This document shows, in pieces, positions 15,083 through 22,869 of a DNA stretch of 32,352 nucleotides. Position 1 is the stretch's first letter. The number at the start of each line of letters is the position of its first letter. The notes beneath the pieces are model-generated. The model worked only from the letters and a program-made list of their open reading frames with translations. It did not search any database and was not told where the DNA came from. The stretch is from Azoarcus sp. Lineage in GTDB: Bacteria; Pseudomonadota; Gammaproteobacteria; Burkholderiales; Rhodocyclaceae. Location: the NCBI GenBank assembly GCA_031272995.1, contig JAISSY010000182.1, positions 1 to 32,352 on the forward strand, given 5' to 3'. The position numbers and the translations under genes are program-made.

Positions 15083-17485
15083 GTGTCCGTCAAGCTGAAC
15101 CATTTGCTCAAGCGCGCCGAAAAGGCGCTCGACAAACACGACCACGCCAGCGCCGGCGCGCTGTTCGAGGAAGCGGTGACGCTTGCCCCCGCGGCGCACA
15201 AGGGTTGGTACGGACTCGGTCTGGTGGCCGCGAACATCGGGCAGGACGACACCGCCGCCACCTTTTTCGCGCAAGCGGCGGAATTGCAGCCGGACAACGT
15301 CGCCTACCGGCAAAAGCTCGGCGAAACCCTCGCCCGGCTCGGCCAGATACAGGAAGGACTCGCCCACCTGCAAGCCGCCCGCCGCCTCGCGCCCAGAGAC
15401 GCCAACGTGCTGTGCGCGCTCTCCGGCGGCTACGTCAAGGCCGGCGACTGGCACAAGGCCAAGGCCGTGTTGCAGGAAGTCGTGCGTCTGCCGCATCCGC
15501 AAGGGGCGCACTTTTGCCTGTTGGGGCTGGCTTGCCAGCACCTCGGCGAACTCGACGAAGCGCTGCCGGCGCTGCAGAAAGCCACCGCGCTGGCGCCGCG
15601 CTTCGCGGACGCGTGGCTGTCGCTCGCCCATCTCTATGTAGACAGAAACCAACTGGACAAGGCAGACGACGCGCTGCGCCGCCTGCAGGAACTGGCGCCC
15701 GACGCCGCGACCACGCAGGCGCTGGCGGGCGACGTCGCTTGGGGACACGGCAACACCCGCGAAGCGGCAAAATTTTACGCACAGGCGGCAGAAACTGCCC
15801 CCGACAACGTCGACTATCGCGCCAAGCTCGCCGTCGCGCTCGTCATGTCGGGCAACGCGCTCGCCGCCATCGACGCCATGGAGGAGTGCCACCGCCTCGG
15901 CATGCCGGAGGACTGGATACTCGAAAAACTCGGCACCCTGTTCACGCTGAAGTATTGGACGCCGATGGCGCGCGAAAACCTCGAAATGGCGGTCGAGCGC
16001 AACCCGGACAACCTCGCGGCGTGGAACGCCCTGTTGATGACCTACGCCCGCAGCGGCGAGAGCGAAAACGTGCGCAAGGCCGCGAACGCCATCCTCGACA
16101 AGGAACCCGACAACCTCTACGCGCTGATGAACCTGACCACTTGGTACGACGATCAGGGGCGCCACGACGAAGCGATGGAACTCGTCGAGCGCTGTCTGAA
16201 AATCGCCCCCACCAATCGCGGCATTTACAGCAAGGCGCTGTGGGTGATGTTGAGTTCGTCGTCGGAAAGCGCGGCGGACATCCTCGCCATGGCGCGCCGC
16301 ATGGACGAACTGTGCCTGCGGGCGCTGAAACGCGACAACGATTTCGCCACCCGCGACCGCAACCCGGAACGGCGGCTGAAAATCGGTTGGGTGTCGTCCG
16401 ACCTGCGCCAACACCCGGTGGCGGCCTTCGTGCAGCCGTTCATGCCCCATCTCGACCACGAAGCGCTGGAGATCTTCGTGTATTACAACTTCACCGAGGA
16501 GGACGCCATCACCCGGCAAATCAAGCCGTGCGCCGACCATTGGCGCACCGTCGCCGGCATCGGCGACGACGCCTTCGCCGACCTCGTCGAAGGCGACGAA
16601 ATCGACATCCTCGTCGACCTGAACGGCTTCACCGACAACGGACGCACCGGCGCCATCGCCCGCAAACCCGCCCCCATCGTGGCGGGATGGCTCGGCTTTC
16701 CCGGCACCAGCGGCATGACGGCGACGGATTACGTCCTCGTGCCGCCCGACGAGGTGCTGGAGCGCGGCGTATGGTGCTCGGAAACCCCGTGGCCGCTGCC
16801 GCACTGCTACGGCGTGCGCGAAAACATCGCGAACGTCGCCGTCCAACCCGGTCTGCCCTGCGAGCGCAGCGACAAGCCATTCACCTTCGCCTGCCTCAAC
16901 CACTTCCGCAAAGCGAGCGTGCACACCATCGAACTGTGGAGCCACATCCTCAACGCCGTGCCGGAAGCGCGTCTGGTGCTGGTCGCCATCGGCGGCAAGG
17001 ACGACGCCACCATCAAATACTTCCGCAGCCGTTTCGAGCGCCACGGCGCCAACCCCGATCAGGTGGAGTTTCGCGGCTACGTGGCGCGGCAAAAGTATTT
17101 CGACAGCTACAACGAAATCGACCTCGGCCTCGACCCCTTCCCCTTCAACGGCGGCACCACCGGTTACGACTCGATCTGGATGGGCGTGCCCTTCGTGACC
17201 TTGCCGGGCGAACATCTCTCCGCCCGCATGGGCAAAGCGATTCTGGAAAACGTCGGCCTGCAAGAATTGGTGGCGAAAAGCGCCGACGATTACGTAGACA
17301 TCGCAGTAAAACTGGCGCGCGACCACGAGCGTTTGAAGGCGCTACGCGCCAACCTGCGCGAGCGAATGCTCGCCAGCCCGCTGCTCGACGCCCCGCTGAT
17401 GGCGAAAAATCTAGAAGAAGCCTTTCGCGGCATGTGGCGGCGGTGGTGCGAGAAACGTCTCAGCGCACCGGCTCCAGATCGCTGA
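15083..17485 (+). CDS. TPR-containing GT41 (SPINDLY/OGT-type) glycosyltransferase
   Basis: This 800-residue protein has an N-terminal array of TPR repeats (about residues 1-420, for example HKGWYGLGLVAANIGQDDTA and NLAAWNALLMTYARSGESEN). A C-terminal O-GlcNAc-transferase-type domain runs from about 430 to 790. GT41 marks are KIGWVSSDLRQHPVAAFVQP, then DILVDLNGFTDNGRT, GWLGFPGTSGMTATDYV, FACLNHFRKASVHT and LDPFPFNGGTTGYDS. GT41 enzymes move a sugar from a nucleotide sugar to protein Ser/Thr in the cytoplasm, and the TPRs select the protein. The start is the GTG at 15083 with AGGGAGA upstream, not 14849, which lies in flagellin copy 2. Divergence from the flagellins points to flagellin as substrate, as with Caulobacter FlmG. 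Its 3' end overlaps the convergent higA by 26 bases. Confidence 0.88.
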   Translation: MSVKLNHLLKRAEKALDKHDHASAGALFEEAVTLAPAAHKGWYGLGLVAANIGQDDTAATFFAQAAELQPDNVAYRQKLGETLARLGQIQEGLAHLQAARRLAPRDANVLCALSGGYVKAGDWHKAKAVLQEVVRLPHPQGAHFCLLGLACQHLGELDEALPALQKATALAPRFADAWLSLAHLYVDRNQLDKADDALRRLQELAPDAATTQALAGDVAWGHGNTREAAKFYAQAAETAPDNVDYRAKLAVALVMSGNALAAIDAMEECHRLGMPEDWILEKLGTLFTLKYWTPMARENLEMAVERNPDNLAAWNALLMTYARSGESENVRKAANAILDKEPDNLYALMNLTTWYDDQGRHDEAMELVERCLKIAPTNRGIYSKALWVMLSSSSESAADILAMARRMDELCLRALKRDNDFATRDRNPERRLKIGWVSSDLRQHPVAAFVQPFMPHLDHEALEIFVYYNFTEEDAITRQIKPCADHWRTVAGIGDDAFADLVEGDEIDILVDLNGFTDNGRTGAIARKPAPIVAGWLGFPGTSGMTATDYVLVPPDEVLERGVWCSETPWPLPHCYGVRENIANVAVQPGLPCERSDKPFTFACLNHFRKASVHTIELWSHILNAVPEARLVLVAIGGKDDATIKYFRSRFERHGANPDQVEFRGYVARQKYFDSYNEIDLGLDPFPFNGGTTGYDSIWMGVPFVTLPGEHLSARMGKAILENVGLQELVAKSADDYVDIAVKLARDHERLKALRANLRERMLASPLLDAPLMAKNLEEAFRGMWRRWCEKRLSAPAPDR

Positions 17486-17780
17486 AATTGTTGAACTTCA
17501 CCGCCCGATCCGGGAAGCGCGCGATGATTTCGAGTTCGCCGCCCATGGCCTCGACGTATTTGCGCAGGGTCGAGATATATATATCCGTGCGCTTTTCGAG
17601 CTTGGCGACGGCGGGTTGCTGGATGTGCAAGGTCTCGGCGACCTCCTTCTGCGACAACCCGCGCGCCTGACGCAGTTCGTCGAGGCGCATTTCGGCCAGT
17701 CTGGCCTGCGCCCACGCATGTGCCCTCTCCTGTGCCTCTGGCGGCATCTTTGCCACGAGTTCGGAAAATTTCTTAGCCAT
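17460..17780 (-). CDS. higA: XRE-family antitoxin, HigA type
   Basis: The 106-residue protein has an HTH_3 domain, LDELRQARGLSQKEVAETLH followed by IQQPAVAKLEKRTDIYISTL, and a C-terminal EAMGGELEIIARFPDRAV segment typical of antitoxins following HigB/RelE-like toxins. It should bind the toxin and repress the operon. It is the second gene, overlapping the toxin frame by 8 bases. Its own 3' end runs 26 bases into the end of the GT41 gene on the other strand. Confidence 0.88.
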   Translation of the reverse strand: MAKKFSELVAKMPPEAQERAHAWAQARLAEMRLDELRQARGLSQKEVAETLHIQQPAVAKLEKRTDIYISTLRKYVEAMGGELEIIARFPDRAVKFNNFSDLEPVR

Positions 17781-18138
17781 TTATCAATCCCTCTTTGCGA
17801 AGTTGTTCCAAATGTTCGTCATACAGTCTGTCCGCAATGGGCACGTAGGTTTTGTACCAGCGATCGTCACCGGTTTTGTCTCCGCCAATGAGCAAAATCG
17901 CGGAACGACGAGGATCGAATGCGTACAGCGTCCGATAAGGCCGCCCGGAGAACTGTGTCCGCAACTCGCGCATGTGCGAATGCTTCGATCCTTTTATCCC
18001 GCTGCTATCAGGGAAGCCCAAATTCGGCCCAAGCGCCATCAACAGTTCGACCGATCCCTCAATGGCCGTTTGTTCGCTCAACGTCAGGCTTTCCCACCAA
18101 GCCTCGAACTCGTCCGTGTACTCAACGTCCCAAGTCAT
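17773..18138 (-). CDS. higB: HigB/RelE-family toxin
   Basis: A RelE-superfamily ribosome-dependent mRNA endonuclease toxin of about 121 residues. Family features are VEYTDEFEAWWESLTLSEQT, then LGFPDSSGIKGSKHSHMREL, RPYRTLYAFDPRRSAILLIG and GDKTGDDRWY, ending DRLYDEHLEQLRKEG. I choose the ATG at 18138: GGAGG stands 11 bases before it but only 2 bases before the alternative ATG at 18147. Most relatives also begin with (M)xW-VEYTDEF. It precedes and overlaps the antitoxin gene. The module sits between two parts of the glycosylation region. Confidence 0.9.
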   Translation of the reverse strand: MTWDVEYTDEFEAWWESLTLSEQTAIEGSVELLMALGPNLGFPDSSGIKGSKHSHMRELRTQFSGRPYRTLYAFDPRRSAILLIGGDKTGDDRWYKTYVPIADRLYDEHLEQLRKEGLING

Positions 18139-18253
18139 CTCAAGCATAGCCTCCCAAAAACATTCCGTCAAAGGAATAAACGAATCGGAGCGCGATAATG
18201 CGCCATCAAGACGTAATCATATATTCATTTAAGTTTTTGCATATATTTTTATG

Positions 18254-18267
18254 ATGTTTGTAAACAT
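18254..18267. promoter_or_regulatory. Dyad in the AT-rich region upstream of higBA
   Basis: ATGTTT-GT-AAACAT is a perfect 6+6 inverted repeat. It lies in a strongly AT-rich stretch (about 18200-18270) between the divergent higB and methyltransferase genes. It may be an operator for either direction; no clear promoter boxes accompany it. Confidence 0.35.
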
Positions 18268-18277
18268 GACTCATTAT

Positions 18278-18384
18278 GCGAACACATTTCAAACCACCCC
18301 CAACCGTTACCTATTTCCTTGCCCGTGACTTAGTACGCGCCTAGTCTCATTTCATATTCAGGCACTTCAGGCGTGCCGATATGC
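18278..18384 (+). repeat. Duplicated leader, copy A (upstream of methyltransferase-TPR gene)
   Basis: This stretch aligns with 19762-19858. Both contain GCGAACACAT, then CGTTAxCTAxTTCCTTG, then a strongly conserved 43-bp end (TAGTCTC, TTTCATATTC, GGCACTTCAGGCG, GCCGA-ATGC). In copy B the terminal ATG is the aminotransferase start codon. In copy A the equivalent ATG (18381) opens only a short frame, and the real gene starts 71 bases later. Confidence 0.85.
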
Positions 18385-18451
18385 GCTCCCCTACGTTTTG
18401 CGGCTCGACTACGGTCGCGCCGCCTGATTCCGTTCGACCGCCGGAGAAATC

Positions 18452-19759
18452 ATGGAGATGGCAAGCACCACCCCCTGGCGCAAACAGCCCTACCTCGACG
18501 TTTATCGCAACCACCATGGATTGGTTTCCCACAAGTGGACGCAATTCCCGTTCATCTACGACCTCATCCTGCAAGCGCGGATCGAGGCCGGACGACCGCT
18601 GACGCTGCTGGAAATCGGGGTGCAGAACGGCGGGTCGCTGGAGATATGGAAAAAATATCTGCCGCCGGGGTCGGAAATCCACGGCATGGACATCAACCTC
18701 GCCTGCCTGACGCTGAAGTTCAGCGACGGCATCCAATTTCATCTCGGCAGCGCCACCGACCTCGAATTCGTCAATGCCATCTTCCGCGACACCCGTTTCG
18801 ACGTCGTCCTCGACGACGGCTCCCACATGCAGGGAGACATCGTCTCCACGTTTCTCAATCTGTTCAAAAAGCTCAAACCCGGCGGGGTCTATATCGTCGA
18901 GGATTTGCAGACTTCCTATTGGCTCGAATACGGAGGCGCTCTGGGCAGACACGACAGCGCCATCGAATTCTTCAAACGCATGGTCGACGGCATCAACGGC
19001 GATTATTCGACGGGACAGGCTCCCAAAGCCGGAACGGACGCCATTCCGTTTCTGTCCCTGTATCGCGAGGAAGTCGCCAGCATCGCCTTCTACGACTCCG
19101 TTTGCGCCATAACCCGCTATCACGCGCCCAAGCGCGAGCGATTCGCCATGGTGGCGGCGGGAGAAAACGCCAACGTCGCCAGCTTGCCGCCGGAGCAAAC
19201 GGTCGAGAACCGCGCGCCGCAACTTGCCGTCGCGCAGGCGGTTTTCACCGGCGAGGACGCGCCGTCCGACCCGGTGAGCGAATTCGAAAGGCTGCTCGGT
19301 CGGGGCATCGAGGCGGTGCATCGCGATTGCCTCGAACAAGCGGCGGCGATTTTTTCCGAGTTGCTCTACCGCTACCCGCAAGACCCGCTCCCTCCGGCTT
19401 GGATGGCCATCGTCTGCGCCGGTTTCGGACTCGCCGACGGCGCGCAGGATTTCATCTCCCAAGCCCAGACGCTGGCGCCGGAACGCGCCGACCTGAAAGC
19501 GGCGCTGGGCGAGACGTTCCTGAAAGCGGGCAACCCCGAACTCGGCGCGCAATATCTGCGCGACGCGCTGGCAAACCAACCCGACCTTTGGGCCGCTTAC
19601 CCGGCGTTGGCGCAAAGCCTGTTCGAAACCGGCAACGACGACGAGGCTATCGCCGTCCTCGAAAGCGCCGTCGCGGCAATCCCGCCCGCACAGGCTGCCA
19701 TCCGCCAGACTCTCGTCGAAATGCTGCCGGGAAACGGCGAAATCGAGTCGCCGCAGTGA
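18452..19759 (+). CDS. SAM-dependent methyltransferase fused to C-terminal TPR module
   Basis: The 435-residue protein has a class I methyltransferase domain at about 45-215. Motif I is LLEIGVQNGGSLEIWKKYL (SAM binding), with HGMDIN and FDVVLDDGSHMQGDIVSTFL behind it, as in CmcI/TylF-like sugar or antibiotic O-methyltransferases. About residues 285-430 form a TPR-like module (DPLPPAWMAIVCAGFGLADG, APERADLKAALGETFLKAGN) that is closely repeated in the GT2-TPR protein at 25322. A GGAGAAATC ribosome site precedes the ATG. It probably methylates a glycan or nucleotide sugar, with the TPR part docking to the glycosylation machinery or to flagellin; the target is inferred. Confidence 0.82.
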   Translation: MEMASTTPWRKQPYLDVYRNHHGLVSHKWTQFPFIYDLILQARIEAGRPLTLLEIGVQNGGSLEIWKKYLPPGSEIHGMDINLACLTLKFSDGIQFHLGSATDLEFVNAIFRDTRFDVVLDDGSHMQGDIVSTFLNLFKKLKPGGVYIVEDLQTSYWLEYGGALGRHDSAIEFFKRMVDGINGDYSTGQAPKAGTDAIPFLSLYREEVASIAFYDSVCAITRYHAPKRERFAMVAAGENANVASLPPEQTVENRAPQLAVAQAVFTGEDAPSDPVSEFERLLGRGIEAVHRDCLEQAAAIFSELLYRYPQDPLPPAWMAIVCAGFGLADGAQDFISQAQTLAPERADLKAALGETFLKAGNPELGAQYLRDALANQPDLWAAYPALAQSLFETGNDDEAIAVLESAVAAIPPAQAAIRQTLVEMLPGNGEIESPQ

Positions 19760-19761
19760 TG

Positions 19762-19858
19762 GCGAACACATAGCAAAACGTTATCTAGTTCCTTGTACCC
19801 GTTTTTTGCAAGGCATAGTCTCGTTTCATATTCCGGCACTTCAGGCGCGCCGAAATGC
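19762..19858 (+). repeat. Duplicated leader, copy B (upstream of DegT aminotransferase gene)
   Basis: This is the second copy of the leader at 18278-18384. In the last 43 bases the two copies differ at only four positions. The copy ends at the ATG (19855) that starts the aminotransferase. The GGCAC...GTGCC dyad of copy A is imperfect here (GGCAC...GCGCC). It may carry a promoter; no consensus boxes for sigma-70, sigma-54 or sigma-28 are clear. Confidence 0.85.
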
Positions 19859-20994
19859 TCTCACCACGCAAAAATATCTACGTCACTCGGCCGTTGTTGC
19901 CGCCGCTGGAGGAATTCGTCCCCTATCTGGAGGAGATATGGGCGAGCCGCTGGCTGACCAACGGCGGACGCTTCCATGAGGCGTTGGAACAGGAACTGGC
20001 GCGCTACCTCGGTGTCGAGCACCTGAGCCTGTTCGCTAACGGCACGCTGGCGTTGATTACCGCCTTACAGGCGCTGCGCATTTCGGGCGAGGTCATCACC
20101 ACGCCCTATTCCTTCGTCGCCACCTCGCATTCGCTGCTGTGGAACGGCTTGAAGCCCGTATTCGTCGACATCGACCCCGACACACGCAACCTCGACCCGG
20201 CGCGCATCGAGGAAGCCATCACCCCCGCCACCAGCGCCATTCTGCCCGTGCATTGCTACGGCATTCCCTGCGACACCGAAAGCATCGGCCGCATCGCCGA
20301 CAGCTACGGCCTGAAAGTGATCTACGACGCCGCGCACGCTTTCGGCGTCCAGCGAGACGGCAAAAGCATTCTGGCGAACGGCGACCTCACCATCCTCAGT
20401 TTCCACGCCACCAAGGTCTACAACACCTTCGAAGGCGGCGCCATCGTCTGCCCTGACGCCAAGCTCAAACGCCGCATCGACTTCCTGAAAAACTTCGGCT
20501 TCGCCGACGAAACCACCGTGGTCGCCCCCGGCATCAACGGCAAGATGAACGAGTTCGCCGCCTCGCTTGGCTTGCTGCAACTCAAGCACATCGACGCGGC
20601 GCTCGCGGCGCGCAAGGCGATTTTCGCCCGCTACATGGAACACCTGAAGGACGTGCCGACGCTGGAAACGCTGCGCGTCCCGCATGGCGTGAAGTGGAAT
20701 CACGCCTACTGCCCAATCTTCGTCAGACCCGACCATCCCCTCAGCCGCGACGAACTCGACGAGCGCCTCAAGGCGGAAGGCATTTACGCGCGCAAGTATT
20801 TTTATCCGCTGATTTCCGAATTTCCGATGTATCGCGGCCTGCACTCGGCACGACCGCGAAACTTGCGCGTCGCGCACGACATCGCCGCGCGCGTGTTGTG
20901 CCTGCCGATCTATCCGGGGCTGCGCCTCGACACGGTCGACCGCATTTGCCGGGTGCTCGCGCAATCGGCCGTTTGCATGGAGGGGGCGGCATGA
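19855..20994 (+). CDS. DegT/DnrJ/EryC1-type sugar aminotransferase (VioA-like)
   Basis: The 379-residue PLP enzyme belongs to the nucleotide-sugar aminotransferases. Substrate and cofactor marks are FANGTLALITALQALRISGE, then ITTPYSFVATSHSLLWNGLK, YDAAHAFGV (Asp158) and the PLP-binding Lys187 in LSFHATKVYNTFEGG. N-terminal YVTRPLLPPLEEFVPYLEEI and the GEVITTP block resemble VioA, which makes dTDP-4-amino-4,6-dideoxyglucose; Pseudomonas syringae flagellin carries such a sugar. A 4-keto-6-deoxy substrate would have to be made elsewhere, since no dehydratase gene is in view. The gene starts the tight run of overlapping genes to 29860. The exact product is not determinable from sequence. Confidence 0.88.
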   Translation: MLSPRKNIYVTRPLLPPLEEFVPYLEEIWASRWLTNGGRFHEALEQELARYLGVEHLSLFANGTLALITALQALRISGEVITTPYSFVATSHSLLWNGLKPVFVDIDPDTRNLDPARIEEAITPATSAILPVHCYGIPCDTESIGRIADSYGLKVIYDAAHAFGVQRDGKSILANGDLTILSFHATKVYNTFEGGAIVCPDAKLKRRIDFLKNFGFADETTVVAPGINGKMNEFAASLGLLQLKHIDAALAARKAIFARYMEHLKDVPTLETLRVPHGVKWNHAYCPIFVRPDHPLSRDELDERLKAEGIYARKYFYPLISEFPMYRGLHSARPRNLRVAHDIAARVLCLPIYPGLRLDTVDRICRVLAQSAVCMEGAA

Positions 20995-22082
20995 CTCACG
21001 ACGACTGCGCGGCGGACGGCACCGCCGTACTCGTTTTCCCGGCGGGAATGCCCAAAGCGCTGGCGTATCTTGCCCGGGCGCGGGAAGAAGGACGCCGCGT
21101 GATTGGCTCGTCGTCGCTAGGTTACGACCCCGCCCGCGCCAACTATCCGGAGTGGGTTTCCCTGCCATACGTCACCGCGCCCGATTTTGTCGATGAAATG
21201 AGCCGCGCCATCGACGAACTCAAAATCGACACGGTTTTCACCCCCAATCCGGTGGTGTGGAACTATCTCAACCGCTGGCTCAGGGAAGCCTTTGCGCAGG
21301 TTGATTTGGAACCGGCGACCCCACCGGTCGAAAACGATGCCGCGCCCTACCGCCGGGCGAAGGATTTTGCCGCGTCGCTCTGCGCCGACCCGTTGCCCGT
21401 CGCGGCGCGCTCTTTGCCCATAAGCATGGTCTCCGCGCTGGAAATCGCCGCCCTCTTTCATCATTCCGAGAACATCCCCGGCTCTTGCGACCATCAGAAG
21501 ATACGAGCGCTGTGCGAAATTTTCCGTTACGCGCCGGAAGGCGACATGGTGGAAATCGGCTGCCTGTTCGGCAAATCCGCCTTCGTGTTGTCGCGGCTAG
21601 CCGGTTTATACGCAAGAGGCGCGTTGTTGTGCGTCGATCCGTGGTCGTCGGAATTCCTGCCGCAAAAAACCGAATGGGTCGACAGCACGTCGAGCCAGCG
21701 CGACTTCGAGGAAGTGCTGACGGCGTTCCAAATCAACCTGCTGCCCTATGCGCAGGGCACGGTCAATTATCTCCGCCTCCCCTCGCTGGAAGCGGCACAG
21801 GTTTACCGGCGCGGCACGGTCGTGGAAACGGCGGAATTCGGTGAAACGCGCTATTCGGGGCACATCGCCGTGCTGCACATCGACGGAAATCACGAGTACG
21901 AAAACGTTCGCAACGACATGGCCGCATGGGCGGAACTCGTCCAACCGGGCGGCTGGATAGTGGTCGACGACTACAAATGGCCTTACGGCGACGGCCCGCG
22001 CCGCGCCGCCGACGAATTTCTCCAGCGCCGCCAATGCCAATGCGCGTTTTTCACCGGCGGAGCGTTGTTCATCCAGACATGA
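20991..22082 (+). CDS. Methyltransferase with N-terminal Rossmann/preATP-grasp-like domain
   Basis: The 363-residue protein begins at the ATG (20991) overlapping the previous stop by 4 bases. Residues 1-100 (TAVLVFPAGMPKALAYLARA, then IGSSSLGYDPARANYPEWVS, DTVFTPNPVVWNYLNRWL) resemble the preATP-grasp domain without an ATP-grasp following. From about 180 there is a Methyltransf_24-type class I methyltransferase: MVEIGCLFGKSAFVLSRLAG, CVDPWSS, then AVLHIDGNHEYENVRNDMAA and GGWIVVDDY. It could methylate a sugar hydroxyl or amine. The domain combination is unusual, and its function is unknown. It is in the same operon as the aminotransferase. Confidence 0.75.
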   Translation: MTHDDCAADGTAVLVFPAGMPKALAYLARAREEGRRVIGSSSLGYDPARANYPEWVSLPYVTAPDFVDEMSRAIDELKIDTVFTPNPVVWNYLNRWLREAFAQVDLEPATPPVENDAAPYRRAKDFAASLCADPLPVAARSLPISMVSALEIAALFHHSENIPGSCDHQKIRALCEIFRYAPEGDMVEIGCLFGKSAFVLSRLAGLYARGALLCVDPWSSEFLPQKTEWVDSTSSQRDFEEVLTAFQINLLPYAQGTVNYLRLPSLEAAQVYRRGTVVETAEFGETRYSGHIAVLHIDGNHEYENVRNDMAAWAELVQPGGWIVVDDYKWPYGDGPRRAADEFLQRRQCQCAFFTGGALFIQT

Positions 22083-22867
22083 AATCGAACGCCATGAAAC
22101 TCGAGTTCATGCACCCGCGTTCGACGAGGTTGGCAGTGATGCAGCCCTACCCTTTTCCGTACATCGGCTATTTCGAGCTGATGGCGCGGGTGGATCGCTG
22201 GGTGGCGCTCGACATCGTGCAGTACACGAAACTGAGTTGGATGAATCGCAACCGCATCCAACATCCCGAACACGGCTGGCATTACTTCACCTTGCCGGTG
22301 AAGAAGGCGCCTCACACGACGCCTGTCAATGAAATCCGGCTGGCCGACCTCGAAGCGTCGAAACACAAACTGCTGGCGCAATTACAGCACTATCGCAGGC
22401 ACGCGCCACATTACGGGCAAGTCGTGGATCTGGTGCGTGACGCGTTCTCCCGCGTCGACTCGGATCGCCTCGTCGATTTCAACCTCGCCAGCCTGCGCGC
22501 GAGCGCCGAAAGGTTGGACATCGCGACCGCGCTGGAGCCTTGTTCGCGTCTCGGACTCGACCTCGGCGGCATCGAACATGCCGGCCAATGGTCGTTGCGA
22601 ATCGCGCAACAGCTTGGCGTCGACAGCTATCTGAACCTTCCCGGCGGCCGCGGGATATTCAGGCCGGAGGAATGGAAAGCGGCGGGCGTCGAACTGGCTT
22701 TCACCGAAATGAACGACCTCGTTTACGACTGCGCCCCTTACGTTTTCGAGCCGAACCTTTCCATTCTCGACGTGCTGATGTGGAACGACGCCGACGATAT
22801 TCGGGACTGGTTGCGAAAACGATCCGGGGACGACGACCACATCCACGTCGGTGAAAAGGTCGCCTGA
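22079..22867 (+). CDS. WbqC-like family protein
   Basis: The 262-residue protein shows the WbqC-like signature: MQPYPFPYIGYFELMARVDR, then ALDIVQYTKLSWMNRNRI, LPGGRGIFRPEEWKAAGVEL and NLSILDVLMWN near the end. The family occurs in O-antigen and flagellin glycan loci; the biochemical role is not established, but it is often next to DegT-type and methyltransferase genes, as here. The ATG at 22079 overlaps the previous stop (ATGA); an internal ATG at 22094 is a less likely start. Confidence 0.85.
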   Translation: MKSNAMKLEFMHPRSTRLAVMQPYPFPYIGYFELMARVDRWVALDIVQYTKLSWMNRNRIQHPEHGWHYFTLPVKKAPHTTPVNEIRLADLEASKHKLLAQLQHYRRHAPHYGQVVDLVRDAFSRVDSDRLVDFNLASLRASAERLDIATALEPCSRLGLDLGGIEHAGQWSLRIAQQLGVDSYLNLPGGRGIFRPEEWKAAGVELAFTEMNDLVYDCAPYVFEPNLSILDVLMWNDADDIRDWLRKRSGDDDHIHVGEKVA

Positions 22868-22869
22868 CG

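Noticed and set aside
15004-17670. 888-residue plus-strand ORF and 758-residue minus-strand ORF over the GT41 gene
   Set aside because: Both are frame shadows of the TPR-GT41 gene, rich in Arg, Pro and His, and without any domain pattern.
18342-18384. Sigma-54 promoter reading of the GGCACTTCAGGC motif in the duplicated leaders
   Set aside because: The GC doublet at the required spacing is present in copy B but is GT in copy A, and the ATG of copy B follows too closely.
18381-18602. 73-residue ORF starting at the ATG of duplicated leader copy A
   Set aside because: Its start matches the aminotransferase start in copy B, but the frame runs out of similarity after a few codons and overlaps the methyltransferase gene; it is a by-product of the duplication.
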